A stretch of 64,000 nucleotides of DNA from Adiantum capillus-veneris. Taxonomy: Eukaryota > Streptophyta > Polypodiopsida > Polypodiales > Pteridaceae. Positions 33,787-44,327 of this stretch are shown in pieces. The number at the start of each line of letters is the position of its first letter. Positions within the stretch are counted from its first letter, which is position 1. The translations under genes were made by a program, and so were the position numbers. The stretch spans positions 74,831,884 to 74,895,883 of the forward strand of contig CM043944.1 of the NCBI GenBank assembly GCA_014529385.2. Reading direction: 5' to 3'. Under the pieces are notes generated by a model, which saw only the letters and a program-made list of their open reading frames with translations, searched no databases and had not been told where the DNA came from.

Positions 33787-35804
33787 TGCTCGGGCTGCTT
33801 TGAAGTGTATCGTTAATGATCAAGCAAACATATATATATATGTGTGTAAGAAAGAGAGAGAAAAGGGGAGGGGGTGCTTGTTGCATTAATACCTTCTTAC
33901 AAATCTGTCATGACAAATCAAAGTGAGATTAGCATTTGTTCAACATAGCTTGCGTAAATTTCACCACAACACATCACAAGAAAAGCCACCCCAATCACTG
34001 TCTTAAGGCCAGGGGAGTCCTCTCCACCCTGTCGCCCTCTTACAGTATGTGGGATTTATGGCTAGATTGATGACAACACCAGAGACAAGCTATCAAGAAC
34101 TTAACAAAAAACACTAAGACACTTACGCATCATTGTTGTCCATTATTTCACGTTGGAAGGGAGACAAAGTATCCAAGCTTAGTCCAAATCCACCCTCCTT
34201 GATTCAGCAAATGTTGGGCTTACACTAGTAAGATAAATGATAGATTTCCTACTCTCAATTGAATGATCACTCTCTCTCTTACAATGGCATAGAGTTCCCT
34301 TGCTAATCCCCTATTACAACACATGCACATGCATAAGACTATGAGCTTCCACTCAAGAGCTCCTTCTAGAGAGGTTGAGCTTGGCTTCTCAAGCTATAGC
34401 ATAGTGCTCTTGCTTATGGCTCCTCCTTTTGTGCTAGCCACACCCTCCTTTTATAGCAATTTTGAAGGCTAGGGTTACTCCTCTAACCATGGTTGGGTTA
34501 GATTTTCAGCCATTTATCTAATTTCTTTTGCTTGGAATTATCAAGAAGTTGGAGGGGAAAGAGAGAGGAGAGAAATGGAGGTGATAGGACTTTTCATAGT
34601 GGGTTAGTGTTAGTAGAGTTAGTATTAATTTACAAATGGAATTGGATATTTACAATGGGAGTATCCATGTAGGATACAAATAATGAAGAAAAACTCTTAA
34701 GAGGTAAGAAAAGGTGGATTTCTTACAAGGTTGATGCTCCAAGTGTCTTGAGAAGGGCCAATTTTGACGCTTGTTGACGGTCCACTAGCTTTGACGGTAC
34801 ATTTTTTCTCCACTCTTGACCTTCCTTGAGAGACAAGGTAATTGAAGCTGAGTAATCAACCACCATGATGCTGTCTTTTAAGAGAAGAGGCTGAATTTTG
34901 TGGTTTTTTTGATAGATATGGGTAAATTGGAGGAGGAAAAATGAGACTAGGTGGTCAATTTTGGGATGGAATTGTGTGTGGGAGGTATGAGTTCACCATG
35001 GTTTCTCTTATTCTTCAAGGTTGAGGAGAAGGTGAGTAGAGTGCAGAGAGGAGTGGTGAGAGAGGTGGGGATGATGAGTGGAGAAGTGTGTGTGAAAGAG
35101 GAAAATGATAAAGTGGAAGAGAGAGTGTGGCTGCATAGCATGGGAAAACTGGGGTCCACTAATAAAATCATATCTCACAGCTCGTAGCTCAAAAAAATAT
35201 GAAAAATTTGAGGCAAAAGTTCAGCCCACGAGCTACAACTTTTGTTTGTATCACCTTTTCAAATTCGGAGAGCAAGTGAACTTTAAAAATTCAGCAAAAC
35301 CGATCGTTTTCTTCCACTGCACAAGGTCCTTGTGGGGTCCTTCTTTGGATGATTCTTTTGAATACCTCCAAGAGTGAGCCCTCCATAGTGCATGTATGCA
35401 TGCCACCTACCCTTGACCTTATTTGGTAGGTCTATGATTGAAGATATTGTTGAGATTATGATATAAGTGAATAGTACAACTAAGAAAATCAAATATTGAG
35501 GGGTCTAAAAAATATGTACATGTCAAATATAAATAATATAAGTGGAAAAAAATATAAAGGGGTCAAAAGAAATCTCTCTCATTATGAGGCTACCATAAAA
35601 AGATAAATATTTTTGGTGTTCTAATTTTTTAGAAAAAAAAACAAAATAGATGTAGGAAGGGAAAAATCAGAATAGTGAAAAAAATATACACATAAATAAA
35701 ATATGTACAGTGAAATGGTAGGGATAGCCACAGTGTTTGGGTGATTTTGGTAGGGTGAGGTAACTCACTGTGGCAATTACAAAGAGCCGAAAAAACGGCT
35801 ATCA
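33482..35804 (-). repeat. Element A 3' LTR
   Basis: Same family as 55,180-57,861 but about 360 bp shorter, mainly from one deletion near 35,700 that removed the block between ATACACATAAATAAA and TATGTACAGTG. A TATA box complement is at 34,448-34,455. Confidence 0.93.
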
Positions 35805-35820
35805 TTAGCCCTCCCCCTGG
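35805..35820 (-). other. Element A polypurine tract
   Basis: CAGGGGGAGGGCTAA on the minus strand directly before the 3' LTR; identical tract in B at 47,751-47,765. Confidence 0.85.
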
Positions 35821-35832
35821 ATGATGGTATAT

Positions 35833-38149
35833 TCATGTACCATCATAGAGCATCTTTTCCAAAGAGAGTGCTTCAGAGTCCTTGACGAGATTTTTATTGT
35901 TTGGCCCCTCAGAATTTTGGCTAGAGTTACACTCATGCTTCATATAACAATACTTACATGAGACAGTGGCCTTTTGACAGATCTTTGGTAGATCCTTTGG
36001 TAGAAGGCGACTCAAATAGGGCTTCAAGCGATACCCATTTACTTTCCTGGAGTGCTCTTTACCATTCAAGTCCATAAGCTGATAGTAACTTGAATTGAAA
36101 GCCTTCTTGACTATGTATGGCCCTTGCCATCTTGTTTCAAATTTGGCATCAAAACGATTATCGAGTCGATTGTCATACCTTAGCACAAGAAATCCTTCAT
36201 CGATGCCTTTGTTCTTCAGTTTCTTGTCAAGCTTCTCCTTTGTCTGTGTGGCTTTCCTCTTATAGCACTCGTATGCTGCTTCTCTTTTCCACTCAAGCTC
36301 AGCTAAGGTAAGAAGTCGATCCATCCATGCTTCTTGATCATCTTGTGCTGATTTGCCATGAAGTCGCATTGTTGGAATGTTTAGCTCAATTGGCTGTAAA
36401 GCCTCTTGACCATAGACCAAGTGAAATGGTGTGAACTCCGTGGCTTCCCTATATGTGGTTCGATACGCCCACAAGGCACCATCCAAGAAGTCATCCCACA
36501 ACTTTGTCTTGTTTTTCACCATCTTTCTAATGATTCCTGCAATGACACCATTAGCTTTTTCTACCAAACCATTTGATTGGGGATAGTAGGGTGTACTGTG
36601 ACGATGTAGAATGTGAAGTTCTTCACAGACTTCTGTGAGCAATCCCTTTCTAAACCCTGGACCATTATCAGAAACAATCTCCAAAGGTGTGCCAAATCTA
36701 CAACAAATGTGAGTGTAGACGAATTTGCTCACTATTTTCTCATTTACCTTTGCCACACTCTGTGCTTCCACCCGCCTAGTCATATAGTCTACAGCCACTA
36801 GAATGTAGAGTTTACCATTTTTTGTCCTAGGCAGAGGACCCATAGCATCAATGCCCCACTTTTCAAACGGTCCATTTGCAAGCACGATTTGCCTTGGACC
36901 ATAAACCAATCTTCTATTCCCGTTTACCTGACAATTGTGACAACTTTTACACCAATGTTGGACATCCACATGCAGACTTGGCCAAACATACCCCGCAAGC
37001 AAAATCTTCTTCACAGTTAATTCTTGGGCAAAATGACCACCACATGCTTCTTCATGCAAACCTTTTAGAATGGCTGGAATTTCCTCAATAGTTGGTACTC
37101 TTCTGCATACTTGATCCCTCCCTCTTTGATAGAGGGAGCCTTCTAGGAAGAGATATGCGCTTGCCTTCTTCATGAGTCTCCTCTTCTGAGCCTTCGTGAA
37201 GTCTTGTGGAAACTCGCCCTCCAAAATGTAGCTAATAATGGGAGTCAATGACTCCAATCCCTGGTATCTCGGTTGCTTGACAGTTGCTGCCACCATGATG
37301 ACCTGCACTTCTTTCTCAACACATGTAACTACTTGCTGTGCAAGTAAATCGGCATCTTCATTCTGTTTCCTAGGAATATGATATAGTTGCACTTCTTCAA
37401 ATTGATTAAACAATCTACGAATGGCATGAACTTTTGTCCGTAACAATGAGAAGTGCATCTCCCTTTACCATGAGGCGTTGTATCCCTTGGCCAATGCACA
37501 TCTTCAAACCATGAATTAGTGTGTCGTGTTCTGCTTCATTGTTGCTAGCTGAACTTGGTAGATTGAACTTCTCTTTCATGACCACCTCTCCACTTGGGTT
37601 GAGCAACACTAGCCCTCCCCCTGCTTTTCCTGTGGCTCGACGAAAAGCTCCATCAAAGAACAAGGTAAAAGCATTAGGAATACTTTTTGGTGGTGGCAAT
37701 GGTAGGGTCTTTACTTCAGGCACCTTAATCTCCTTTTCATGCACCCTATAAGTTAGAATCCCTGCCAATTGTGCACATCAAAGAACAAGGTAAAAGCGTT
37801 AGGAATACTTTTTGGTGGTGGCAATGGTAGGGTCTTTACTTCAGGCACCTTAATCTCCTTTTCATGCACCCTATAAGTTAGAATCCCTGGCAATTGTGCA
37901 CACACACTATCTTCTACCTTGAAAGAGTATTGAAACTCTTGCAACTCCATAATCCACTTTGAGATCCTAGTACTAAGATTCATTTGAGATGACACCCAAG
38001 GGAACAAATTCTCTGCAGTGAGAATTACAAAAGGTTTTGGTAGCAGGTAGGATCTAAACTTTCTCACCGCAAACATGAGAGAAAGCATCATGAGTTCTGC
38101 TTCTGTGTAGTCTCTCTCCAAAGCATTCATGACCCTACTAGCAAAGTAG
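35833..38149 (-). pseudogene. Element A pol, 3' part: RNase H pair and integrase
   Basis: From the B insertion site: end of the first RNase H (LTAENLFPWV replaces the usual TDH), then archaeal-type RNase H (LFFDGAFRRATGKAGGG, SNNEAEHD), then a 541-codon open stretch with integrase zinc finger (HEEACGGHF, CKSC), GIDAMGP, VSDNGPGF and YYPQSNGLVEKANG, so the D, D35, E triad is intact. A deletion of about 40 bp near 37,450 and a 125-bp tandem duplication break the frame around the second RNase H. No envelope-like ORF follows. Confidence 0.88.
37651..37900 (-). repeat. 125-bp tandem duplication in element A pol
   Basis: Copies at 37,651-37,775 and 37,776-37,900. The length is not a multiple of three, so it disrupts the reading frame between the two RNase H domains. 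B has a single copy. Confidence 0.93.
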
Positions 38150-39836
38150 TGATAGCCGTTTTTCGGCTCTTTGTAATTGCCACAGTGAGTTACCTCACCC
38201 TACCAAAATCACCCAAACACTGTGGCTATCCCTACCATTTCACTGTACATAGGCGTGCGTGAGTCATGGGACTTTTCCCATATCTTCTTAAAAAAACCCT
38301 CAATTAGCTAGTCATTGGGCTAGTTGAACCAAAAAAAAAAAAAAAAAAAAAGTATATTATGGCCCATGCGTATGTAAATATTTCTTTGTATATAGGGCCT
38401 AAATAAAAGATTGTTTCATAACTATTTTGATATTTATTTAAATATTTCTACCTAGGTGTGTGTTATTTATGCTCTGTACATTGCCTCACCATTACCACAA
38501 TTTTTCTTAGCATTTTTCATACTCTTTATTCCATATAGAAATATTTTCATGTAAGCTTCTCTTATATTTGGTGTAACTCCACCCCAACAAAAATCCAAAA
38601 AAACTAGTTTTATTTGTGTATATTTTTTCACTATTGTGATTTTTCCCTTCCTACATCTATTTTGTTTTATTTTTCTAAAAAATTAGAACACCAAAAATAT
38701 TTATCTTTTTATGGTAGCCTCATAATGAGAGAGATTTCTTTTGACCCCTTTATATTATTTATATTTGACATGTACATATTTTTTAGACCCCTCAATATTT
38801 GATTTTCTTAGTTGTACTATTCACTTATATCATGATCTCAACAATATCTTCAATTATAGACCTACCAAATAAGGTCAAGGATAGGTGGCATGCATACATG
38901 CACTATGGAGGGCTCACTCTTGGAGGTATTCAAAAGAATCATCCAAAGAAGGACCCCACAAGGACCTTGTGCAGTGGAAAAAAACGGTCGGTTTTGTTGA
39001 ATGTTTAAAGTTCACTTGCTCTCCGAATTTGAAAAGGTGATACAAACAAAAGTTGTAGCTCGTGAGCTGAACTTTTGCCTCAAATTTTTTCATATTTTTT
39101 TGAGCTACGAGCTGTGAGCTATGATTTTATTAGTGGACCCCAGTTTTCCCATGCTATGCAGCCACACTCTCTCTTCCACTTTAGCATTTTCCTCTTTCAC
39201 ACACACTTCTCCACTCATCATCCCCACCTCTCTCACCACTCCTCTCTGCACCCTACTCACCTTCTCCTCAACCTTGAAGAATAAGAGAAACCATGGTGAA
39301 CTCATACCTCCCACACACAATTCCATTCCAAAATTGACCACCTAGTCTCATTTTTCCTCTTCCAAATTACCCATATCTATAAAAAAAACCACAAAATTCA
39401 GCCTCTTCTCTTAAAAGACAACATCATGGTGGTTGATTAGTCAGCTTCAATTACCTTGTCTCTCAAGGAAGGTCAAGAGTGGAGAAAAAATGTACCGTCA
39501 AAGCTAGTGGACCGTCAACAAGCGTCAAAATTGGCCCTACTCAAGACACTTGGAGCATCAACCTTGTAAGAAATCCACCTTTTCTTACCTCTTAAGAGTT
39601 TTTCTTCCTTATTTGTATCCTACATGGATACTCCCATTGTAAATATCCAATTCCATTTGTAAATTAATACTAACTCTACTAACACTAACCCACTATGAAA
39701 AGTCCTATCACCTCCATTTCTCTCCTCTCTCTTTCCCCACCAACTTCTTGATAATTCCAAGCAAAAGAAATTAGATAAATTGCTGAAAATCTAACCCAAC
39801 CATGGTTAGAGGAGTAACCCTAGCCTTCAAAATTGC

Positions 39837-39844
39837 TATAAAAG
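39837..39844 (+). promoter_or_regulatory. TATA box of element B
   Basis: TATAAAAG, about 310 nt before the LTR start codon at 40,150. Also present in the other three LTRs (49,449-49,456; complement at 34,448-34,455 and 56,150-56,157). Confidence 0.65.
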
Positions 39845-40149
39845 GAGGCTGTAGCTAGCACAAAAAGGGGGAGCCATAAGCAAGAGCACTATGCTATAGC
39901 TTGAGAAGCAAAGCTCAACCTCTCTAGAAGGAGCTCTTGAGTGGAAGCTCATTGTCTTATGCATGTGCATGTGTTGTAATAGGGGATTAGCAAGGGAACT
40001 CTATGCCATTGTAAGAGAGAGAGTGATCATTCAATTGAGAGTAGGAAATCTATCATTTCTTTTACTAGTGTAAGCCCAACATTTGCTGAATCAAGGAGGG
40101 TGGATTTGGACTAAGCTTGGATACTTTGTCTCCCTTCCAACGTGAAGTA

Positions 40150-40166
40150 ATGGACAACAATGATGC
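40150..40166 (+). CDS. Candidate 17-nt start exon in the B 5' LTR
   Basis: ATGGACAACAATGATGC followed by a consensus donor GTAAGT. Five codons plus two bases. Joined to the acceptor at 41,434 or 41,960 it gives an in-frame start for accessory ORF3 or ORF4, neither of which has its own ATG. The sequence is unchanged in element A (55,845-55,829). Confidence 0.5.
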
Positions 40167-40800
40167 GTAAGTGTCTTGGTGTTTTTTGTTAAGTTCTTGA
40201 TAGCTTGTCTCTGGTGTTGTCATCAATCTAGCCATAAATCCCACATACTGTAAGAGGGCGACAGGGTGGAGAGGACTCCCCTGGCCTTAGGACAGTGATT
40301 GGGGTGGCTTTTCTTGTGATGTGTTGTGGTGAAATTTACGCAAGCTATGTTGAACAAATACTAATCTCACTTTGATTTGTCATGACAGATTTGTAAGAAG
40401 GTATTAATGCAACAAGCACCCCCTCTCCCTGTCTCTCTCTTTCTTAAATATATAGTTGTGTTTGCTGGATCATTGCCGATACATTTCAAAGCAGCCCGAG
40501 CACTATCTCTCTCTCTCTCCCTCTCTCTCTCTCTCGTGTTTTAGTGTGTGAGAGTGTTCCATTGGTGTTAGGGTTAGTGTAAATTCCTTGCTTGTTTGTG
40601 GGTTGCTCTAACGATTCTCCTCTTTTGCGTCCTAGTTCGCTCTTAAACTAGGTGGTGCCCCTTGTGTAGTTGGGATTTGGCTGTGGGTTTGTTGTTTTGG
40701 TTTGTGTTGTGTTGTGCCCCAGCCCCATTGAGCAGCACGAGAGCCTTGAACGGTGTCTAGAGGTTGCTCTTCTTGTCGCCTGCCCCGGACCGCCTCAAAT

Positions 40801-40816
40801 TGGTGCCCCCACTGAG
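40801..40816 (+). other. Element B primer-binding site
   Basis: TGGTGCCCCCACTGAG, three bases inside the LTR. Same site in A (55,176-55,161 on the minus strand). It differs from the initiator-Met site used by C, F and H; I do not assign the tRNA. Confidence 0.75.
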
Positions 40817-40873
40817 GACAGGCTTGTGTATGTTTTGTGAAGGCTCAACCTTTAGCATAATCAAGTAGCTTGC

Positions 40874-41086
40874 ATGAATCACAAGAATTTGTATGATCCC
40901 TTCATTCCCATTGCAAGGCAAAAGGTACACATAATTGTTAGTACTAAGTTGCAATTTCAGCGAGTAATTCGTAGAATTTTAGGTCCTCTTAGGTTAGCCG
41001 AGATAAACACTTCGGTAAATCCTTTTATTTTGCCTCTCATTAGGTACGATATTAGCTTGGACGTCTATATTTTTGTGTTATTTTAA
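40874..41086 (+). CDS. Element B accessory ORF1 (70 aa)
   Basis: Small protein with its own ATG, paralogous to ORF2 just downstream: VNPFILPLIRYDISLDVYIF here against PNPVILPLINYHTSFDVHVF there. It is rich in Ile, Val and Arg with alternating hydrophobic residues, suggesting a beta-rich fold. It has no known motif. The A copy (54,891-55,103) keeps the frame with about seven substitutions. Role unknown; its position between primer site and gag is where Tat/Ogre elements carry an extra ORF. Confidence 0.6.
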   Translation: MNHKNLYDPFIPIARQKVHIIVSTKLQFQRVIRRILGPLRLAEINTSVNPFILPLIRYDISLDVYIFVLF

Positions 41087-41107
41087 GCATTAGGACATGC
41101 ATAGGCC

Positions 41108-41326
41108 ATGGATAATGGCCAAGGAATAGAGGTTTTTCCCTTTCATTTTACTCCACACATTAGAATAAACGTTGCAATTAGTAGCAAGATCCATTTTCAA
41201 CAACGAATGGTGTTCATGTTTGGTGCCCAAAGAGCAGGAGAAATTCTTGCATCACCAAACCCTGTCATTCTACCTCTCATCAACTACCACACTTCTTTTG
41301 ATGTACATGTGTTCATTTTATTTTAA
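41108..41326 (+). CDS. Element B accessory ORF2 (72 aa)
   Basis: Starts at GCCATGG, a good plant start context, 22 nt after ORF1. Paralogue of ORF1. The A copy (54,651-54,869) differs at about four residues and is intact. No known domain. Confidence 0.6.
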   Translation: MDNGQGIEVFPFHFTPHIRINVAISSKIHFQQRMVFMFGAQRAGEILASPNPVILPLINYHTSFDVHVFILF

Positions 41327-41434
41327 AATGAAGTGCCGCCCGGCAAAATAGTGTGTGTTTGTTTTTTCTTTGTCCAAGTTGTTACAAGAAACAAAAAAAA
41401 CGATCATTTGTTCTAGCTGGGAATGTGTGTGCAG

Positions 41435-41906
41435 TGAAAGTTCAATCCTTAGAGATCCAGCTCTATTACCAATTGAGTTGCAGGAGCAAGTAGTAAGGCG
41501 TCTCCCTCATAACAAGAGGGTGGTGAAGTTAAGACGGAAGGTCCTACGCGTGGATTCCATTTTCCTCTTGTTGTTGGCCACTAAGGAAGACCGCGCATTC
41601 ATCCAACTAGTGTGTGCCCTAAGATTGGTAAATAGAGTGAAATTTGGCGTTTGGCGAGTGCATTTCACCATTGAGGAAGACTCTTCAGGAAACTTGCGGC
41701 CAGAGTTCATGCTTCATAGACTCACATTTGGTGAATTTTTTCCTCATTTGCGTCTTATTAATAGTCTTCCTTTCGCTTTCAACAAAGGAGATAGGGAGCT
41801 ATTCAGAGCTTGTCTTAATAAAGAGAGCATAGAGAAGATTGCAAATTTGTATAAATTCTCATCCTTCTCTACCTTCTATGACACTTTGTTCATAGAGACA
41901 TTGTAA
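41435..41906 (+). CDS. Element B accessory ORF3, F-box-like
   Basis: Open for about 157 codons after a splice acceptor (GTGTGTGCAG, shared as GTGTGTGTAG in A). There is no ATG at the head, so a spliced start from the LTR exon is likely. Near the N-terminus is LLPIELQEQVVRRLP, which fits the F-box helix pattern LPxELxxxVxxRLP. The C-terminal half has LTFGEFFPHLRLINSLPF, repeated in ORF4. F-box proteins bind SKP1 and bring targets to ubiquitin ligases; that role is only an inference here. Confidence 0.55.
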
Positions 41907-41960
41907 ATCTCTTTATGCTTTTGAATGATTTAACCATAATCCTAAGGAGTTTTTGTCCAG

Positions 41961-42411
41961 GGATTTTGTAGCACAAGTGGAGTCTTTAAATCTTGCAAAC
42001 TTGATTGGACTTGATGAGGATGTTCTTTATGAAATTGTGAGAAGGTTGCCTCACTCCGACTGTGTGGAGCTCGAAGGAAAGGAGCTCCTAGTCAATTGCT
42101 ACTTTCTCACGGCCTTCGACGAGCATGAAGATCTAGTTTTTATACAAACCGCTTGTGCGTTGGGAATTGTAGAGCAAGTGTAATTTATCACTTGGGACGT
42201 GGTTGCTCTTTTGGATCCAGAAAATGAAGTTCTAGAGATTTCTGTTTATCGCCTTAGCTTTGAAGAATTTCAACCCTTCTTAGAGCTCATCAATAGTCTA
42301 CCTTTTTGTTTTGATCAAACAAATCGAGACCTTATTGAAGCTTGGATAGCTGAAGAAGAAAACCTAGAGTGGTATTTTCTTACTTCTTCATTTGCAGGCG
42401 AGTGGTTCTAA
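41961..42411 (+). pseudogene. Element B accessory ORF4, F-box-like, one stop
   Basis: Paralogue of ORF3 with GLDEDVLYEIVRRLP and LSFEEFQPFLELINSLPF. Begins after acceptor TTTTGTCCAG and has no ATG. A TAA at 42,181-42,183 interrupts it; A has CAA there and is intact over about 150 codons. The Pro of the F-box-like motif is replaced by Asp at its start. Confidence 0.6.
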
Positions 42412-42460
42412 ATCTCTATTGTATCCCTTATTGTAACTCGTGTTGTAATCTTTCATAATA

Positions 42461-44327
42461 ATGGAGAGCCAACGCCAAATGTCTGGATATCCTCTTTTCT
42501 TTGGAGAGCCTGGAGAGGATGCAGAATTATTTTTAGCAAATTTCAAGATGTCTTGCCGTATCAAGAGGATAGTAACCGATCAAGAACGTGTAGAAATGTT
42601 TGAGGTGGTCCTTAGGAAAGATGCTAGTACTTGGTTTGACTCTTTGCCTGAGGAAGTTAAGGGAATTACACAGAAGTTTTGAATCGTTTTAAGAGATACT
42701 TCTTTGATCCCCAAAACACTCAAAAACTATGGCAAAACATTGTTTCTCATAAGCAAAAAGACTTAGATGACTACTACTTGTACAAGCAAGAGTTTCTACG
42801 TCTTTGGGCTCTATGGATACGAAATGTTGCTAACCCTGGTGATGGTGCAGAATGTTTAAAGAAGGAGAGGTTCATAGCCGGACTCTTTCCTGACCTTAAG
42901 GTAAAAGTTGAGGCGGGTGCACCTGCTACTTTTGATGCAGCGGAAACTAGGGCTGCTGAGAAATATAGGAAACTCAAGTGCTTAAGGGGAGAGGTTCCAA
43001 TAGAAGGTCTTAGACCCAAAGGTAAGTCTTAAGCATCAACATCGAGGGAGCTTCCTGAGGTAACGGCGGAAGTAATTGAGAAGTTAAACGAATCTTTGAG
43101 CAACCTGTCAATTCACCTTGCACAAGCTGTAGGTCCAAAGGGACAAGCAAAGAAGTCTGAAGAGCGAGATCCACGACCTAGGAGAGTCTTGCAATGTTGG
43201 AATTGCGGAGAGTCTGGACATGGGATGTATAATTGTCCTTGGCCCCGTGGAGAGCCAGGGAGACCTAACTTGAAATACCCAGTGATGAATGCAGGAGAAG
43301 GAGCTGGTCAACAACCAAGGCTTCTACAAAGGCCAAATGGACCAAGACCACCTCCACAAGGGGTAGAAGGAGTTCCACCTTTGCCAGATCCAAATGTGCA
43401 TGTGGTAGAGGTGACAAATTCAAATGAGGTTGACATGGAAGCCAATGGCATTAAGCCTGGCCGAGGGAAAGGTAAAGAGAAAGAAGGAGTCACATCACAG
43501 AGTGACCATGGACAAGGCAAAAAGGCAAAGGAGACCAAGGAAACCAAGAGGACTCGACGTCGTATCAACCTCCAAGACTTCCCTCTTGGACATGGTATGG
43601 CTCCGTACAACTTGTTGGAAGACATGAGAGGTAAGGGTCTGATATTTCATGGCCTCAATTTCTTGCATTATGTCCACAAGTAAGGAGGGATTTAACAAGG
43701 GCAGTTAGCACTAGGAGAAAGGTAAAAGAGAGTGTGCCTGTTGTAAAAATTGCACAAGCTGAAATGAATGAGGACATTACACCGGTGCTAGACTGTTACA
43801 TCAAAGGAAGATTGGTTAGGAAAGGTCTAGTGGATGGGGGTGCACAAATTTGCATCATGAGAGAGGGACTCATGCAAAGACTAGGCATGCACATCCATGA
43901 GACACCTGAAATCAAAGTCAAGATGGCAAACAATAGCAAGGCTAGGTGTGTAGGGATTTGTAAAAATTTCTTTGTAGAGGCCTTTGGCATTAAGAAAGCG
44001 GTGGATTTTTATGTTATGTCGACCAAGGGAAGTGGTTATCCATTTATCCTAGGAAGACCATGGCTAATGAAAATGCGAGCTTTGCAGGATTGGGAGAGTG
44101 GAAAGCTAATTTGCAGGAATGACAATCACAAGAAGGTTGTCTTTGACATGAAGGAGCAACGCCAACAGGAGCTCCATGAAGAATCATCTCGAAGTGAGAC
44201 GGAAGAAGATTGGACTGAAAACACTTCAGAAGAATAAAGTAGCGGCAGCATTACTGAAGAGGAGTCCTCCATTGAAGTCATGGGGGTAATGTTTAAGCCA
44301 AACAACTAGGAGACCTCTTCTCGAGGT
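42461..44327 (+). pseudogene. Element B gag and protease
   Basis: Same protein as A 53,515-51,602: capsid region, zinc knuckle CWNCGESGHGMYNC near 43,195, basic linker, retropepsin with GLVDGGAQICIM near 43,830. Broken by a one-base deletion near 42,664, TAA at 43,030-43,032, a one-base deletion near 43,637, TAA at 44,235-44,237 and TAG at 44,307-44,309. Confidence 0.9.

Larger units (their letters stand above)
38150..40797 (+). repeat. Element B 5' LTR
   Basis: Begins TGATAGCCGTTTTTCGG, ends GGACCGCCTCA. Contains the TATA box, a 17-nt start exon and a short CT tract near 40,505-40,536. Confidence 0.95.

Noticed and set aside
34947-35377. Reading frames of 69, 74 and 78 codons present in all four A/B LTRs (also near 39,000, 48,800 and 56,800)
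   Set aside because: LTR copies share sequence by descent, so shared open frames are not evidence of coding; two of them overlap each other on opposite strands, and no start or splice context supports them.
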